From assembly GCA_964058845.1 (NCBI GenBank), contig CAXKVR010000677.1, positions 1-30,784 of the forward strand: 30,784 bases of DNA. Direction: 5' to 3'. The stretch comes from Carex sylvatica (Eukaryota; Streptophyta; Magnoliopsida; Poales; Cyperaceae). The notes beneath the pieces were generated by a model, which saw only the letters and a program-made list of their open reading frames with translations, had not been told where the DNA came from and searched no databases. Shown piece after piece: positions 10,959 to 19,956 of this stretch. Numbering within the stretch: position 1 is the stretch's first letter; each line of letters begins with the position of its first letter. The translations under genes and the position numbers were made by a program.

Positions 10959-11252
10959 CCAGTGCGGATCAACCACCCGCACTGCGGATCAATCCAGCCG
11001 CACTCGTGGCGCAGAGGAAAAGTCCGAGCCTAGTGCGGACGCACTGAGTCCAGTGCGGATGAGCCCATCCGCATTCAGGACTTGGCCAAATTTCGGCAAC
11101 TTCAGAAGAGCAGATTCCACCCGCAGTGCGGGTCATCCATCCGCAGTGCCACCCGCACCCAGATAAAATTACAGAAGTTAAATAAGGAAACTTGTCCCAG
11201 TGCGGGTGAAGCCACCCGCAGTGCGGGTCATCCATTCGCACTGGACCCGCAG
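10959..11252. repeat. GC-rich modular repeat array in U3 (5' LTR)
   Basis: About a dozen occurrences of TGCGG(A/G)T or its complement A(T/C)CCGCA in 294 bp, many paired as short inverted repeats, for example CACCCGCAGTGCGGGT. It lies roughly 160-450 bp upstream of the TATA box, where LTR enhancers normally sit. The same words occur in the gag-protease ORF at 15211-15335. Confidence 0.8.
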
Positions 11253-11410
11253 AAAGCCAATAACTGCCCGGTTTGACAGTTTTTCTATTTTTGGCGCCTT
11301 ATGGACGCGTTTTTACTGCCAGAAATACACTTACTTGCCAGGGAAGTAATGCTAAACAGAGCACCCACTAACCCCACCTTCTAGCCTCTAAATCGGGCAT
11401 AATCATTGAA

Positions 11411-11418
11411 TATAAAAG
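11411..11418 (+). promoter_or_regulatory. TATA box of 5' LTR
   Basis: TATAAAAG in an otherwise AT-moderate stretch, 617 bp into the LTR, followed by GAGAGAGTCC and a leader-like CA/CT-rich sequence (about 11440-11490). Genomic RNA is predicted to start near 11440, which sets the U3/R border there. The identical box in the 3' LTR is at 17632-17639. Confidence 0.65.
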
Positions 11419-12611
11419 AGAGAGTCCTTGGGACCAATGATCATCCAATCTCACATCAACCAACACACCATCATTCTCTCTTTACACACACTTAGCGATA
11501 AATTTTGGAGGAAGGAAAGCTTTCAAGCGAGGAGAAGAAGGATTTCCGGAGCAAGATTCGGCAAGATAGAGGGCTTTGATTTGTCAAAGGGTGTAATCAT
11601 TTTCTTTCATTTGATTTCTTCTTACTTTGCCAATTTTTGTAATGGACCTCTCCAAGAGTGAGTAGTTCTCTCTCTAGGGGTTTAGGTCATCATGCATGAA
11701 CTTGTTTAATTATATTTATTCGGTTATACTGTTTTTATTATGATTGTTTGATTTAATGGTAATTTCTGTGAATTATTCTTTATGATTTCATATACTTGAA
11801 ATTCAAGTACCATGTTGGTTTAATGAATTAAAGTAGCTAGAAATCGTGCTATGTCCTGTTTTTCCGCTTTAATCATTAAACTCCAGCATAGGTCAAGTAA
11901 TCCACCCTGTATCAATCAAATCATAAAGGTATAGGATATCTTATTAACACTAGGATATAAACCGGATCTCCAGAAATTAGAGTTAGGGTTTTGGTGAGGT
12001 AGGTATTTCTGAAGTCAAACCCCTAGTTTGGACACCTAGATTGATTAAGTATTGATATGTATTTTGTGTGAACGTGATTGTTAAATATCTCTTTAGGATG
12101 GTGACAGCCCTAAAATTCGAGGAAAATTAACCCAACCCACCAAAATACTTATATCAATAATTAATTGAAATAGGCTAACATATTAGGTTAGAAACCTCAT
12201 TTAAATCAAACATGAATATAAACAAACCGAATAGATAGAATTAGCAAGGGATTGTGGACCAAAGACCCCTAGATCTTCTCAACTTGAAAAGCAAACCAAT
12301 ATTTCTTTCTTTCATTTCATTTACATCTATTGTTTACTATTCCTTATTCTCGGGTATTGAACCCAACCTTTAGGATTACTTAAACAAACCCCCCCTTTAC
12401 TTTACTTTATTGCACTTTACTTTTATTTACTGAAATTAATTATTTAGGGTTTAAAACTAAGTATTTTCCATACTCTCTGTGGATCGATACCTCAAATACT
12501 ACTTTGATATAATTGTGCACTTGCAATTTGACTCAAAAGCGTTTAAGGTTTAAAAGGTACATCTTATTGTACTGAAACTTCTTAGCGTACACTTTACGCG
12601 CATCAAGTTTT

Positions 12612-12628
12612 TGGCGCCGTTGCCGGGG
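12612..12628 (+). other. Primer-binding site, tRNA-Asp(GUC)
   Basis: TGGCGCCGTTGCCGGGG is the exact complement of the 3' end of plant tRNA-Asp (…CCCCGGCAACGGCGCCA), starting 6 bp after the 5' LTR end. Minus-strand DNA synthesis is primed here. Asp priming is usual for Athila-lineage and some related Ty3 elements. Confidence 0.95.
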
Positions 12629-12700
12629 AGTATTAGGTTAAATACTTAGTTTTTACTTTAATAATTTATTTCATATTTTCTTTGTTTTCTAACCTAATCT

Positions 12701-12710
12701 TCTTTTTCAG
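12701..12710 (+). promoter_or_regulatory. Possible 3' splice site just before gag
   Basis: TTCTTTTTCAG ends 6 bases before the gag ATG at 12717, with a TTCTAACCTAAT branch-point-like sequence 10-25 bases upstream. Together they look like a plant intron acceptor. A donor is not clear; GGTTAAAT near 12635 is weak, and a donor in the LTR is possible. Leader splicing is an inference. Confidence 0.3.
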
Positions 12711-12716
12711 CGTTCT

Positions 12717-15575
12717 ATGAGCTTTGGGAGAACCCCTTTAGGAACACTTTATTTCGAAGACGAAGAATACTCAAGCATGGCAACTATACCCATCAACCCC
12801 AATAACAACCACCGCGAACAATCCGTCCATGACGAACAATCACAACATGGAAGCAATAACACCCGTGTACGAGGATTATCTCCACCTCGTAATGAGCACA
12901 ACAACAACGGTCCTAACAATGGACACCACAATGGAAATGACCGTCAACACAACAATGGACATCGCTTTGGCTTCATCCCTCATGGCCAAGATCCACGTGA
13001 AATTAAGCCATCTCTCATCCACCTACTTGGCCAAAACCAATTCGGAGGAGCTCAAAACGAAGACCCACATGCCCATTTGGCGGTATTCGAAGAGCACTGC
13101 GGCACCTTTGCAAGAGAAGGAGATGAGTTAGACAACCTCAAACTCAAGTGCTTCCACCTATCCCTCCGAGACAGTGCGAGAACATGGTTGAGGACCGTCA
13201 ACCGAGACAACATAGATACATGGGACGACATGGAGAAGCTATTTCTAGGGAAATACTTTCCTCCATCGAAGACCCAATATTTCCGGTCGAAAATCACGAC
13301 GTTCAAGCAAGCAGAGGGGGAGTCTTTGACTGAGGCATGGGACCGATGGGCGGAGCTCCAACGCTTGTGCCCTAACCATGGCCTTGATATGTGGTTACTC
13401 TTTCAATTCTTCTTTGGAGGTTGTACCATAACGACTAAAACTCATTTAAATTCGGCCGCAGGGGGTAACATGTCACGTATGAATCCGACACAAGCCATGG
13501 CAATGATCGAAGACATGGCGATCAACCAAAGGGAATGGACGGCCGAGCGAGGAGGACGAGCTCAAAACATGCCGGGAATCATGCAAGTAGACGAGGTTAC
13601 CGCCTTGAGAGCCCAAATGGAGGCCTTACAACATCAAATGGCACAAATGCACAACGCAAAATCCGTGACCAAGATGGCTCCATGCGGCATATGTGGAGAG
13701 GCGACTCATCTTACCGCCGATTGCCCAACCCTTCTTGAAGGCGACAAGGTAGAACAAGCGAACGCCATGTTCTACAATCAAGGCGATACGAGGAATGACC
13801 CGATCTACAATAAGGTTAGGCAAAATGATAAATTCAATTCAAATTCTTATAACCCTAACACAAGGTGGAACCATCCGAACTTCAATTGGCGGACCGAAAA
13901 TGACAACTCCAACCAATACCAAGGTAATTCGAACCAATACCAAAATCGAGCAAATCAAAACTCCTACCAAAATCCCTCTCAAATCAACGATATACAAAAG
14001 ATGTTGCAAGAGATGAGAACCGAACAACAAGACTTCATTACCTACCAAAGGAACACCAACACGGATGTTTCGGATTCTTTGAGGGATTTGAAGAAGAAGA
14101 TTGAGTTCTTAGACACCAAGACCTCAATGCTAGAAACACAAGTTGCACAACAAGCGTCTTCATCCTTTCGACAACAAGGCACACTACCGGGCAAGCCGGA
14201 CATAAACCCTAGGGAGCAAGCAAATGCGATAACGTTGATAGAAGGACCTAAGATGCCGACCATTGAAGAGCAACAACAACCACCAAAGGATGCACAACAA
14301 CCTCCAACTCCTCTCAATGCGGATACACCGGCATCAAAAGAATCTCAAGAACCGGGTAATTCTATCCCGGCTAAGGTAAAACCAATTGAAACACCCAAGT
14401 ATGTTATACCACATAGGTTTATACCCTTCCCTCAAAGGTTGGTAAAACACAAACTTGACCAACAATATGCCAAATTCGTAGAACACCTCAAGAAATTGAA
14501 CATCACCATCCCTTTTACCGAGGCAATTACTCAAATGCCCTCTTATGCAAAATTCTTGAAAGACATATTATCTAACAAGAGATCAATTGAGAAAGTTGGC
14601 ACGGTATCCCTTAATGAGGAGTGTAGCGCTCTCTTCTTAAACAAGCTACCTCCGAAGTTAAAGGACCCGGGGAGCTTTGCAATCCCTTGTGTAATTGGTG
14701 ATACCAAATTTGAGAGGTGTCTATGTGATTTAGGCGCAAGTGTGAGCCTTATGCCAAAGTCCGTCTATCAAAGGCTAAATCTTAGTGAATTGAAACCCAC
14801 AAGGATGTCACTTCAATTAGCCGATAAGACGGTACGGTACCCCGAGGGGATTGCGGAAGACGTGATTGTTATGATAGGTAAATTCTTTGTTCCGGTAGAC
14901 TTTGTGGTAGTTGAAATGGAGGAGGACACTCATACCCCTCTCCTATTGGGGCGTGATTTTCTCACCACTGCAAAAGCAAACATTGATGTCAAAGAAGGAA
15001 AAATATCCTTTGATATTGGAGGTGAAAAGGTAAATTTTCATATGTTTAATGCCATCAAATACCCCTCAAATGATAATGATTCTATTTGTAGATTGGATGT
15101 TTTAGATTCAATTTTAGCTACTCATGAGGAGGAAGAAATGGTGAATGAACAACTCAACACAGATCTAGATGAAGCCGGGTCCGAAAACGAAGAAATCGGT
15201 GAAAATTTCACCCAGTGCGGATCGTCCACCCGCACTGCGGATGGGATCAGCCGCACTAAGCATCCAGAAGCTGCAGAACCAACTGTCCAGTGCGTCCCAA
15301 CCACACCCGCACTGCGGATGGAGCACCCGCACTCGCCAAAATCTGCGCAAATCTTCGCCGTTTCATCAAATTCCAATGCACCAAAGGTCGAACTAAAGCC
15401 TCTACCACCTACCCTTCGCTATGAATACTTGGGAGAAGACAAGACATATCCGGTTAATAGAGATTATGTGCGAAAGAAGTCGGTGGCAACATCTGAAATC
15501 AACAAACCTCGAGAAAATCAACACAAAATGGGGCAATGGGGAGGCCGCCCTCCCGATCCTCCATCCAAGCATTGA
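12717..15575 (+). CDS. gag-pro: Gag-aspartic protease polyprotein, Athila type, pol deleted
   Basis: 952 codons from the first ATG after the primer site. Residues about 25-90 are Asn/His-rich and disordered. About 95-280 is the retrotransposon gag (capsid) domain, with AHLAVFEEHCGTF and the KYFPPSKTQYFRSKITTFKQ region. A CCHC zinc knuckle uses C323, C326, H331 and C336. 340-420 is Asn/Gln-rich, and 425-480 could form a coiled coil. 640-775 is a retropepsin with the catalytic D671 in DLGAS and LLLGRDF at about 743-749. Residues 832-873 are encoded by the GC-rich words also found in U3. Residues 893-913 (LKPLPPTLRYEYLGED...) are the linker that precedes reverse transcriptase in Athila elements. 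The 39 residues after YPV913 have no similarity to RT and end at TGA. Gag assembles the particle and binds RNA, and the protease would process it; RT and integrase must come from another element. The frame is intact over 2.9 kb. Confidence 0.93.
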   Translation: MSFGRTPLGTLYFEDEEYSSMATIPINPNNNHREQSVHDEQSQHGSNNTRVRGLSPPRNEHNNNGPNNGHHNGNDRQHNNGHRFGFIPHGQDPREIKPSLIHLLGQNQFGGAQNEDPHAHLAVFEEHCGTFAREGDELDNLKLKCFHLSLRDSARTWLRTVNRDNIDTWDDMEKLFLGKYFPPSKTQYFRSKITTFKQAEGESLTEAWDRWAELQRLCPNHGLDMWLLFQFFFGGCTITTKTHLNSAAGGNMSRMNPTQAMAMIEDMAINQREWTAERGGRAQNMPGIMQVDEVTALRAQMEALQHQMAQMHNAKSVTKMAPCGICGEATHLTADCPTLLEGDKVEQANAMFYNQGDTRNDPIYNKVRQNDKFNSNSYNPNTRWNHPNFNWRTENDNSNQYQGNSNQYQNRANQNSYQNPSQINDIQKMLQEMRTEQQDFITYQRNTNTDVSDSLRDLKKKIEFLDTKTSMLETQVAQQASSSFRQQGTLPGKPDINPREQANAITLIEGPKMPTIEEQQQPPKDAQQPPTPLNADTPASKESQEPGNSIPAKVKPIETPKYVIPHRFIPFPQRLVKHKLDQQYAKFVEHLKKLNITIPFTEAITQMPSYAKFLKDILSNKRSIEKVGTVSLNEECSALFLNKLPPKLKDPGSFAIPCVIGDTKFERCLCDLGASVSLMPKSVYQRLNLSELKPTRMSLQLADKTVRYPEGIAEDVIVMIGKFFVPVDFVVVEMEEDTHTPLLLGRDFLTTAKANIDVKEGKISFDIGGEKVNFHMFNAIKYPSNDNDSICRLDVLDSILATHEEEEMVNEQLNTDLDEAGSENEEIGENFTQCGSSTRTADGISRTKHPEAAEPTVQCVPTTPALRMEHPHSPKSAQIFAVSSNSNAPKVELKPLPPTLRYEYLGEDKTYPVNRDYVRKKSVATSEINKPRENQHKMGQWGGRPPDPPSKH
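15211..15335 (+). repeat. U3-like GC-rich module inside the gag-protease ORF
   Basis: CCCAGTGCGGATCGTCCACC followed by CGCACTGCGGATGGGATCAG and CCGCACT follows the same word order as U3 positions 10959-11008. A second set, CACCCGCACTGCGGATGGAG, follows near 15304. It is translated in frame between the protease and the pre-RT linker, so the array has spread between regulatory and coding parts of one element. Confidence 0.75.
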
Positions 15576-16906
15576 GACCGCGCAGCACCACTACCACCTT
15601 TCGCCAATAGAGTAGTTCATGTTTCTCCCTATTTACTTTTGTTTATTTTTACGCATTGGGGACAATGCTTGATTTAAGCTTGGGGGATAGGAAGAAATTG
15701 TATCTTGCATTGCATTAATTTTAGATTTATTTTTTTAAAAAAAATTTTAGGATTTATAACCTTGACTTTTACTTGACCATGAATAGGATTTGTGATTTGA
15801 AACTTAATTGCTTTAAATTATGAATTTGTCAAGATGTTTTACAAGGTTATGAAAAATAGAGTCTTGCATGATTGGACTTAATTGTCTAATTTTGCATAAA
15901 GTATTCAATCATGTTTAATTTTTGTGTTAACAATTGGCAAAGAACGAAAAAAATTGAGGATAAATTTATGTGATTGACAAAACTTTAAGGATTTTAATGA
16001 GAATTTTAACGAGTTTTTAGGTTACCCTTGGAATAATTAGAAATAACCCCATAAATTGGCGAAAAACTTAGTGGAAATAAAGGTTTACGAAAATGAAAAT
16101 TAGAAATTTAAATTTTATTTTTTTTGAAAATGCAACTTATATGTAGAAAATAAATTTAGAAAGATCGGGATATCCATAGGTATGATTTAATGCCTAAGGA
16201 TGTGTGTATTCATGATATCTTGCAAAAATTATTGAAAATTGTTCAAAATTAAAATTTTTAAGAAAATAAGATTCCGCTTGCTTATGTTACGGCGATATGA
16301 CGTACTTATAGCAATGAGTCATAGACACTTTGCTCCGCTAGTTTGCCCGATAAAGTGACCGGGTTCGCACTAAAAATGTGAGTTCGTGTCATGGAAGGGT
16401 TGAACCATGAGCATGCAAATGCACTTTTGAATTAAAACGGTTGGGTATGGATTAGCTACCTATAACTAACCGGTTTTGTCCTAAGGATAAAGATTTATAG
16501 TGTCATCAAATAAAAGCAACAAAAGAAAAATTAAATTTTGCAAATATCAACACACGAAGTCCGCGACTTTCTAACCTAAGCTTGATCCAAGCTTGGGGGA
16601 TTTTTAAAAGAATTTCCACAAATAAGATTGCATTTTTTGTAATAAATTTAGATAACCAAAGTTTACAAATTCTAAGCCTTTAAGAAAATAAAAGTTAGAG
16701 TAAGCAAATTGTGGGGTGAATTATGATTAACCAAGGGTTGAACTTTAGATTTGTAAAAATTTACGTTGAAATTTCTAAATTTTTGGTAAGATCATACAAA
16801 TTTTTCGTAAAATTTTTGGAAGAAATGTATACTTGATATTGGGGTTAAATTAAGGATTGAATTGTAGTCCGAGTTTAGATGTTGCTTGAGGACAAGCAAG
16901 GTTTAA
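15576..16906 (+). other. Internal 3' untranslated region replacing pol
   Basis: About 1.3 kb, AT-rich, without an open frame of note. It starts with the GCATTGGGGACAATGCTTGA motif commonly seen downstream of pol in Athila/Tat elements, followed by TTTAAGCTTGGGGGAT at 15673-15688. CCAAGCTTGGGGGATTTTT recurs at 16587-16605. No env-like or antisense ORF was recognised. Confidence 0.6.
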
Positions 16907-16919
16907 GCTTGGGGGATTT
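16902..16919 (+). other. Polypurine tract adjoining the 3' LTR
   Basis: TTTAAGCTTGGGGGATTT immediately precedes the TGATAAG start of the 3' LTR at 16920; GGGGGA is the purine core used to prime plus-strand synthesis. Upstream GAGGACAAGCAAGG (16888-16901) is a motif widely found next to this tract in plant gypsy elements. Confidence 0.75.
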
Positions 16920-18826
16920 TGATAAGCATAAATTATATACACATTTAATCTAGATTTTATTATGAAATAACACCAATTGTCTTGTATTTATTATGTAAAA
17001 TGATCAAAATACACCTAGAATCAAGTTATTGCAGTTATTTGGCTTTTCAATGCAGGAAATAATGCAAAATAGCAAAAATACCCTCCAGTGCGGATCAACC
17101 ACCCGCACTGCGGATCAATCCAGCCGCACTCGTGGCGCAGAGGAAAAGTCCGAGCCTAGTGCGGACGCACTGAGTCCAGTGCGGATGAGCCCATCCGCAT
17201 TCAGGACTTGGCCAAATTTCGGCAACTTCAGAAGAGCAGATTCCACCCGCAGTGCGGGTCATCCATCCGCAGTGCCACCCGCACCCAGATAAAATTGCAG
17301 AAGTTAAATAAGGAAACTTGTCCCAGTGCGGGTGAAGCCACCCGCAGTGCGGGTCATCCATCCGCAGTGCCACCCGCACCCAGATAAAATTGCAGAAGTT
17401 AAATAAGGAAACTTGTCCCAGTGCGGGTGAAGCCACCCGCAGTGCGGGTCATCCATCCGCACTGGACCCGCAGAAAGCCAATAACTGCCCGGTTTGACAG
17501 TTTTTCTATTTTTGGCGCCTTATGGACGCGTTTTTACTGCCAGAAATACACTTACTTGCCAGGGAAGTAATGCTAAACAGAGCACCCACTAACCCCACCT
17601 TCTAGCCTCTAAATCGGGCATAATCATTGAATATAAAAGAGAGAGTCCTTGGGACCAATGATCATCCAATCTCACATCAACCAACACACCATCATTCTCT
17701 CTTTACACACACTTAGCGATAAATTTTGGAGGAAGAAAAGCTTTCAAGCGAGGAGAATAAGGATTTCCGGAGCAAGATTCGGCAAGATAGAGGGCTTTGA
17801 TTTGTCAAAGGGTGTAATCATTTTCTTTCATTTGATTTCTTCTTACTTTGCCAATTTTTGTAATGGACCTCTCCAAGAGTGAGTAGTTCTCTCTCTAGGG
17901 GTTTAGGTCATCATGCATGAACTTGTTTAATTATATTTATTCGGTTATACTGTTTTTATTATGATTGTTTGATTTAATGGTAATTTCTGTGAATTATTCT
18001 TTATGATTTCATATACTTGAAATTCAAGTACCATGTTGGTTTAATGAATTAAAGTAGCTAGAAATCGTGCTATGTCCTGTTTTTCCGCTTTAATCATTAA
18101 ACTCCAGCATAGGTCAAGTAATCCACCCTGTATCAATCAAATCATAAAGGTATAGGATATCTTATTAACACTAGGATATAAACCGGATCTCCAGAAATTA
18201 GAGTTAGGGTTTTGGTGAGGTAGGTATTTCTGAAGTCAAACCCCTAGTTTGGACACCTAGATTGATTAAGTATTGATATGTATTTTGTGTGAACGTGATT
18301 GTTAAATATCCCTTTAGGATGGTGACAGCCCTAAAATTCGAGGAAAATTAACCCAACCCACCAAAATACTTATATCAATAATTAATTGAAATAGGCTAAC
18401 ATATTATGTTAGAAACCTCATTTAAATCAAACATGAATATAAACAAACCGAATAGATAGAATTAGCAAGGGATTGTGGACCAAAGACCCCTAGATCTTCT
18501 CAACTTGAAAAGCAAACCAATATTTCTTTCTTTCATTTCATTTACATCTATTGTTTACTATTCCTTATTCTCGGGTATTGAACCCAACCTTTAGGATTAC
18601 TTAAACAAACCCCCCCTTTACTTTACTTTATTGCACTTTACTTTTATTTACTGAAATTAATTATTTAGGGTTTAAAACTAAGTATTTTCCATACTCTCTG
18701 TGGATCGATACCTCAAATACTACTTTGATATAATTGTGCACTTGCAATTTGACTCAAAAGCGTTTAAGGTTTAAAAGGTACATCTTATTGTACTGAAACT
18801 TCTTAGCGTACACTTTACGCGCATCA
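16920..18826 (+). repeat. 3' LTR, 1907 bp
   Basis: Same ends as the 5' LTR (TGATAAG...GCATCA). It is longer by exactly 95 bp because 17267-17361 is repeated in tandem at 17362-17456. The TATA box is at 17632-17639. Six substitutions separate the two LTRs, four of them transitions. Confidence 0.95.
17267..17456. repeat. 95-bp tandem duplication in U3 of the 3' LTR
   Basis: Two identical 95-bp units, each starting CCGCAGTGCCACCCGCACCC and ending GTGCGGGTCATCCAT. The 5' LTR has one unit (11141-11235). Both units carry G at the position where the 5' LTR has A11171. The array words (TGCGGGT and ATCCGCA) flank the unit junctions, which could have promoted slippage or unequal exchange. Confidence 0.93.
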
Positions 18827-18831
18827 TCCGC
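18827..18831. repeat. Target-site duplication, right
   Basis: TCCGC, an exact copy of 10789-10793, followed by the continuation of dispersed repeat B. Confidence 0.9.
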
Positions 18832-18989
18832 CCCTAATATTAGAGACTTAACTTTACTAGAAGCCATCTATATGCAAGGCAAAATCGAAAAGTGTGATAC
18901 ATAAAACAAAATATTTTGGACTAAAATGTAATTTTATAATTAAACAATAATCGTATTTGGACAACGTGTTTTATAAAAAATTATAATAA

Positions 18990-19956
18990 GACTAGGGTTA
19001 AAATGTCTTATTGGTTTTGTGTTCTATTATGCTCTAATATCATTATCTTTATTTTTAAAGTCTAAATAATTGATTCATATCGTTCAACATGATCTTCATA
19101 TTAAGATGTGCTTGGATTACAAATTTTATAACTTTTATAATTTTTTATGGTAATTGTTTAGACTTTAGAGAGGTACAAAATCACTATTTTTGAATGGTCC
19201 AAAATCTTCTAAAAACAATGATTTTGTATCTATCTTAAAAAGTAGATTTTTTTTTTTTATAAAAAATATAAAATTTTACATCCAAGCACATTTTAATATG
19301 AAGATTATATTGAGCAGTTCGGATCGACTGCTTAAACTTTAAAAATATAAATAACGATATTAGAGTATGATGGGTACAAAATCAATTAGACATTTTAACT
19401 AGGGGTGTTCATCGGTTCGGTTCGGTTTCAACCGAACCGAACTTGGTAAACCAAAGTTATAATTCGATTTTAAAAATAGAATCGAACTGAACCGAATTAG
19501 TATTGCAATCGAACCGAACCGAACCGAAGTTTTATTTCGGTTTGTTCGGTTTGTTCGGTTCAAACTGAAATATATTAATTTTTTTATTTAAAACAATTGA
19601 TTTATAATAAACCGAAGTATATTAAGAAATAAACCGGAGTATTAAGAAATAAACTAAGATATTTAAAAATAAACTAAGTATTTAAAATAATTGATTAAGA
19701 AATAAACCGGAGTACTAAGAATAAACCGGAGTGGTTCGGATCAAATTCATATTATATGAAAGTTCGATCGGTTCGGTTATTTTTGTTTTGAAATTTTTCA
19801 AATCGAACCGAACCGAAGTTATAATTCGGTTTTGAAAAGCCAACCGAACCAATCCAATAAACCGAAATAACCGAACCGTTTAAATCAAACTAATTCGGTT
19901 CGGTCAAAAACCGATTAAACCGAACTGTTTGAACACTCCTAATTTTAACCCTACTC
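18990..19956. mobile_element. Mutator-like foldback MITE carrying a nested hAT element
   Basis: Perfect 9-bp direct repeats TTATAATAA (18981-18989 and 19957-19965) flank ends GACTAGGGTTAAAATG and, reverse-complemented, GAGTAGGGTTAAAATG. Without the nested insertion (19400-19941) and its duplicated target, the element is 417 bp of two ~200-bp arms meeting near 19190-19230. The arms carry ATTAAGATGTGCTTGGA and CGATCCGAACTG(C/T)TC phrases related to the MITE at 2180. There is no coding sequence. Confidence 0.85.
19400..19941. mobile_element. hAT-like MITE with (GGTTC)n-type subterminal repeats
   Basis: Begins TAGGGGTGTTCATCGG and ends with the inverse of TAGGAGTGTTCAAACAG. It is flanked by a perfect 8-bp duplication ATTTTAAC (19392-19399 and 19942-19949), the size made by hAT transposases. 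Both ends are dense in CGGTTCGGTT and its complement, likely the transposase-binding repeats. The centre is AT-rich with repeated AAGAAATAAACC(G)GAGT units. It has no ORF, so it depends on a transposase elsewhere. It interrupts the right arm of the surrounding MITE and is therefore younger. Confidence 0.87.

Larger units (their letters stand above)
10794..12605 (+). repeat. 5' LTR, 1812 bp
   Basis: Starts TGATAAGCATAAATT and ends TTTACGCGCATCA. It aligns end to end with 16920-18826 with six substitutions (5'-LTR positions 11171, 11236, 11515, 11537, 12090 and 12186) and one 95-bp length difference. The upstream third (10959-11252) is a GC-rich array of short words (GTGCGGAT, CCGCACTG, CCCGCAGTGCGGGT), and a TATA box follows at 11411. 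The 74-codon ATG frame at 11437-11661 lies over the probable start of transcription and is not taken as a gene. Confidence 0.95.
10794..18826 (+). mobile_element. Non-autonomous Athila-type LTR retrotransposon (gag-protease only)
   Basis: An 8033-bp element with all the cis signals of a Ty3/gypsy element: LTRs beginning TG and ending CA, a 5-bp duplication, a tRNA-Asp primer site at 12612-12628 and a polypurine tract at 16907-16919. The internal region holds one gag-protease ORF and then about 1.3 kb of AT-rich non-coding DNA; no reverse transcriptase, RNase H or integrase sequence is present. The protease motif CDLGASVSLMP, the linker before RT and the tRNA-Asp primer site fit the Athila lineage. 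The architecture resembles 'TR-GAG' elements, in which intact gag is kept while pol is lost and supplied in trans. LTRs differ by six substitutions over 1812 aligned bases plus one 95-bp duplication, so the insertion is recent. Confidence 0.92.

Noticed and set aside
10903..11276. Overlapping open frames in U3 on both strands (repeated at 17029-17436)
   Set aside because: They come from the stop-poor, GC-rich word array; translations are repetitive Cys/Arg/Ser strings and several start at non-ATG codons.
11437..11661. 74-codon ATG frame in each LTR (also at 17658-17882)
   Set aside because: It begins about where transcription should start, has no motif, and its presence in both LTRs follows from LTR identity, not selection.
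12749..15615. Many out-of-frame and antisense ORFs over the gag-protease gene
   Set aside because: Shadows of one strong coding frame; none shows domain features.
15576..16906. Search for RT, RNase H, integrase or env-like remnants
   Set aside because: No YxDD-type, HHCC or DDE-type coding stretch was seen; the region is AT-rich and stop-dense in all frames.
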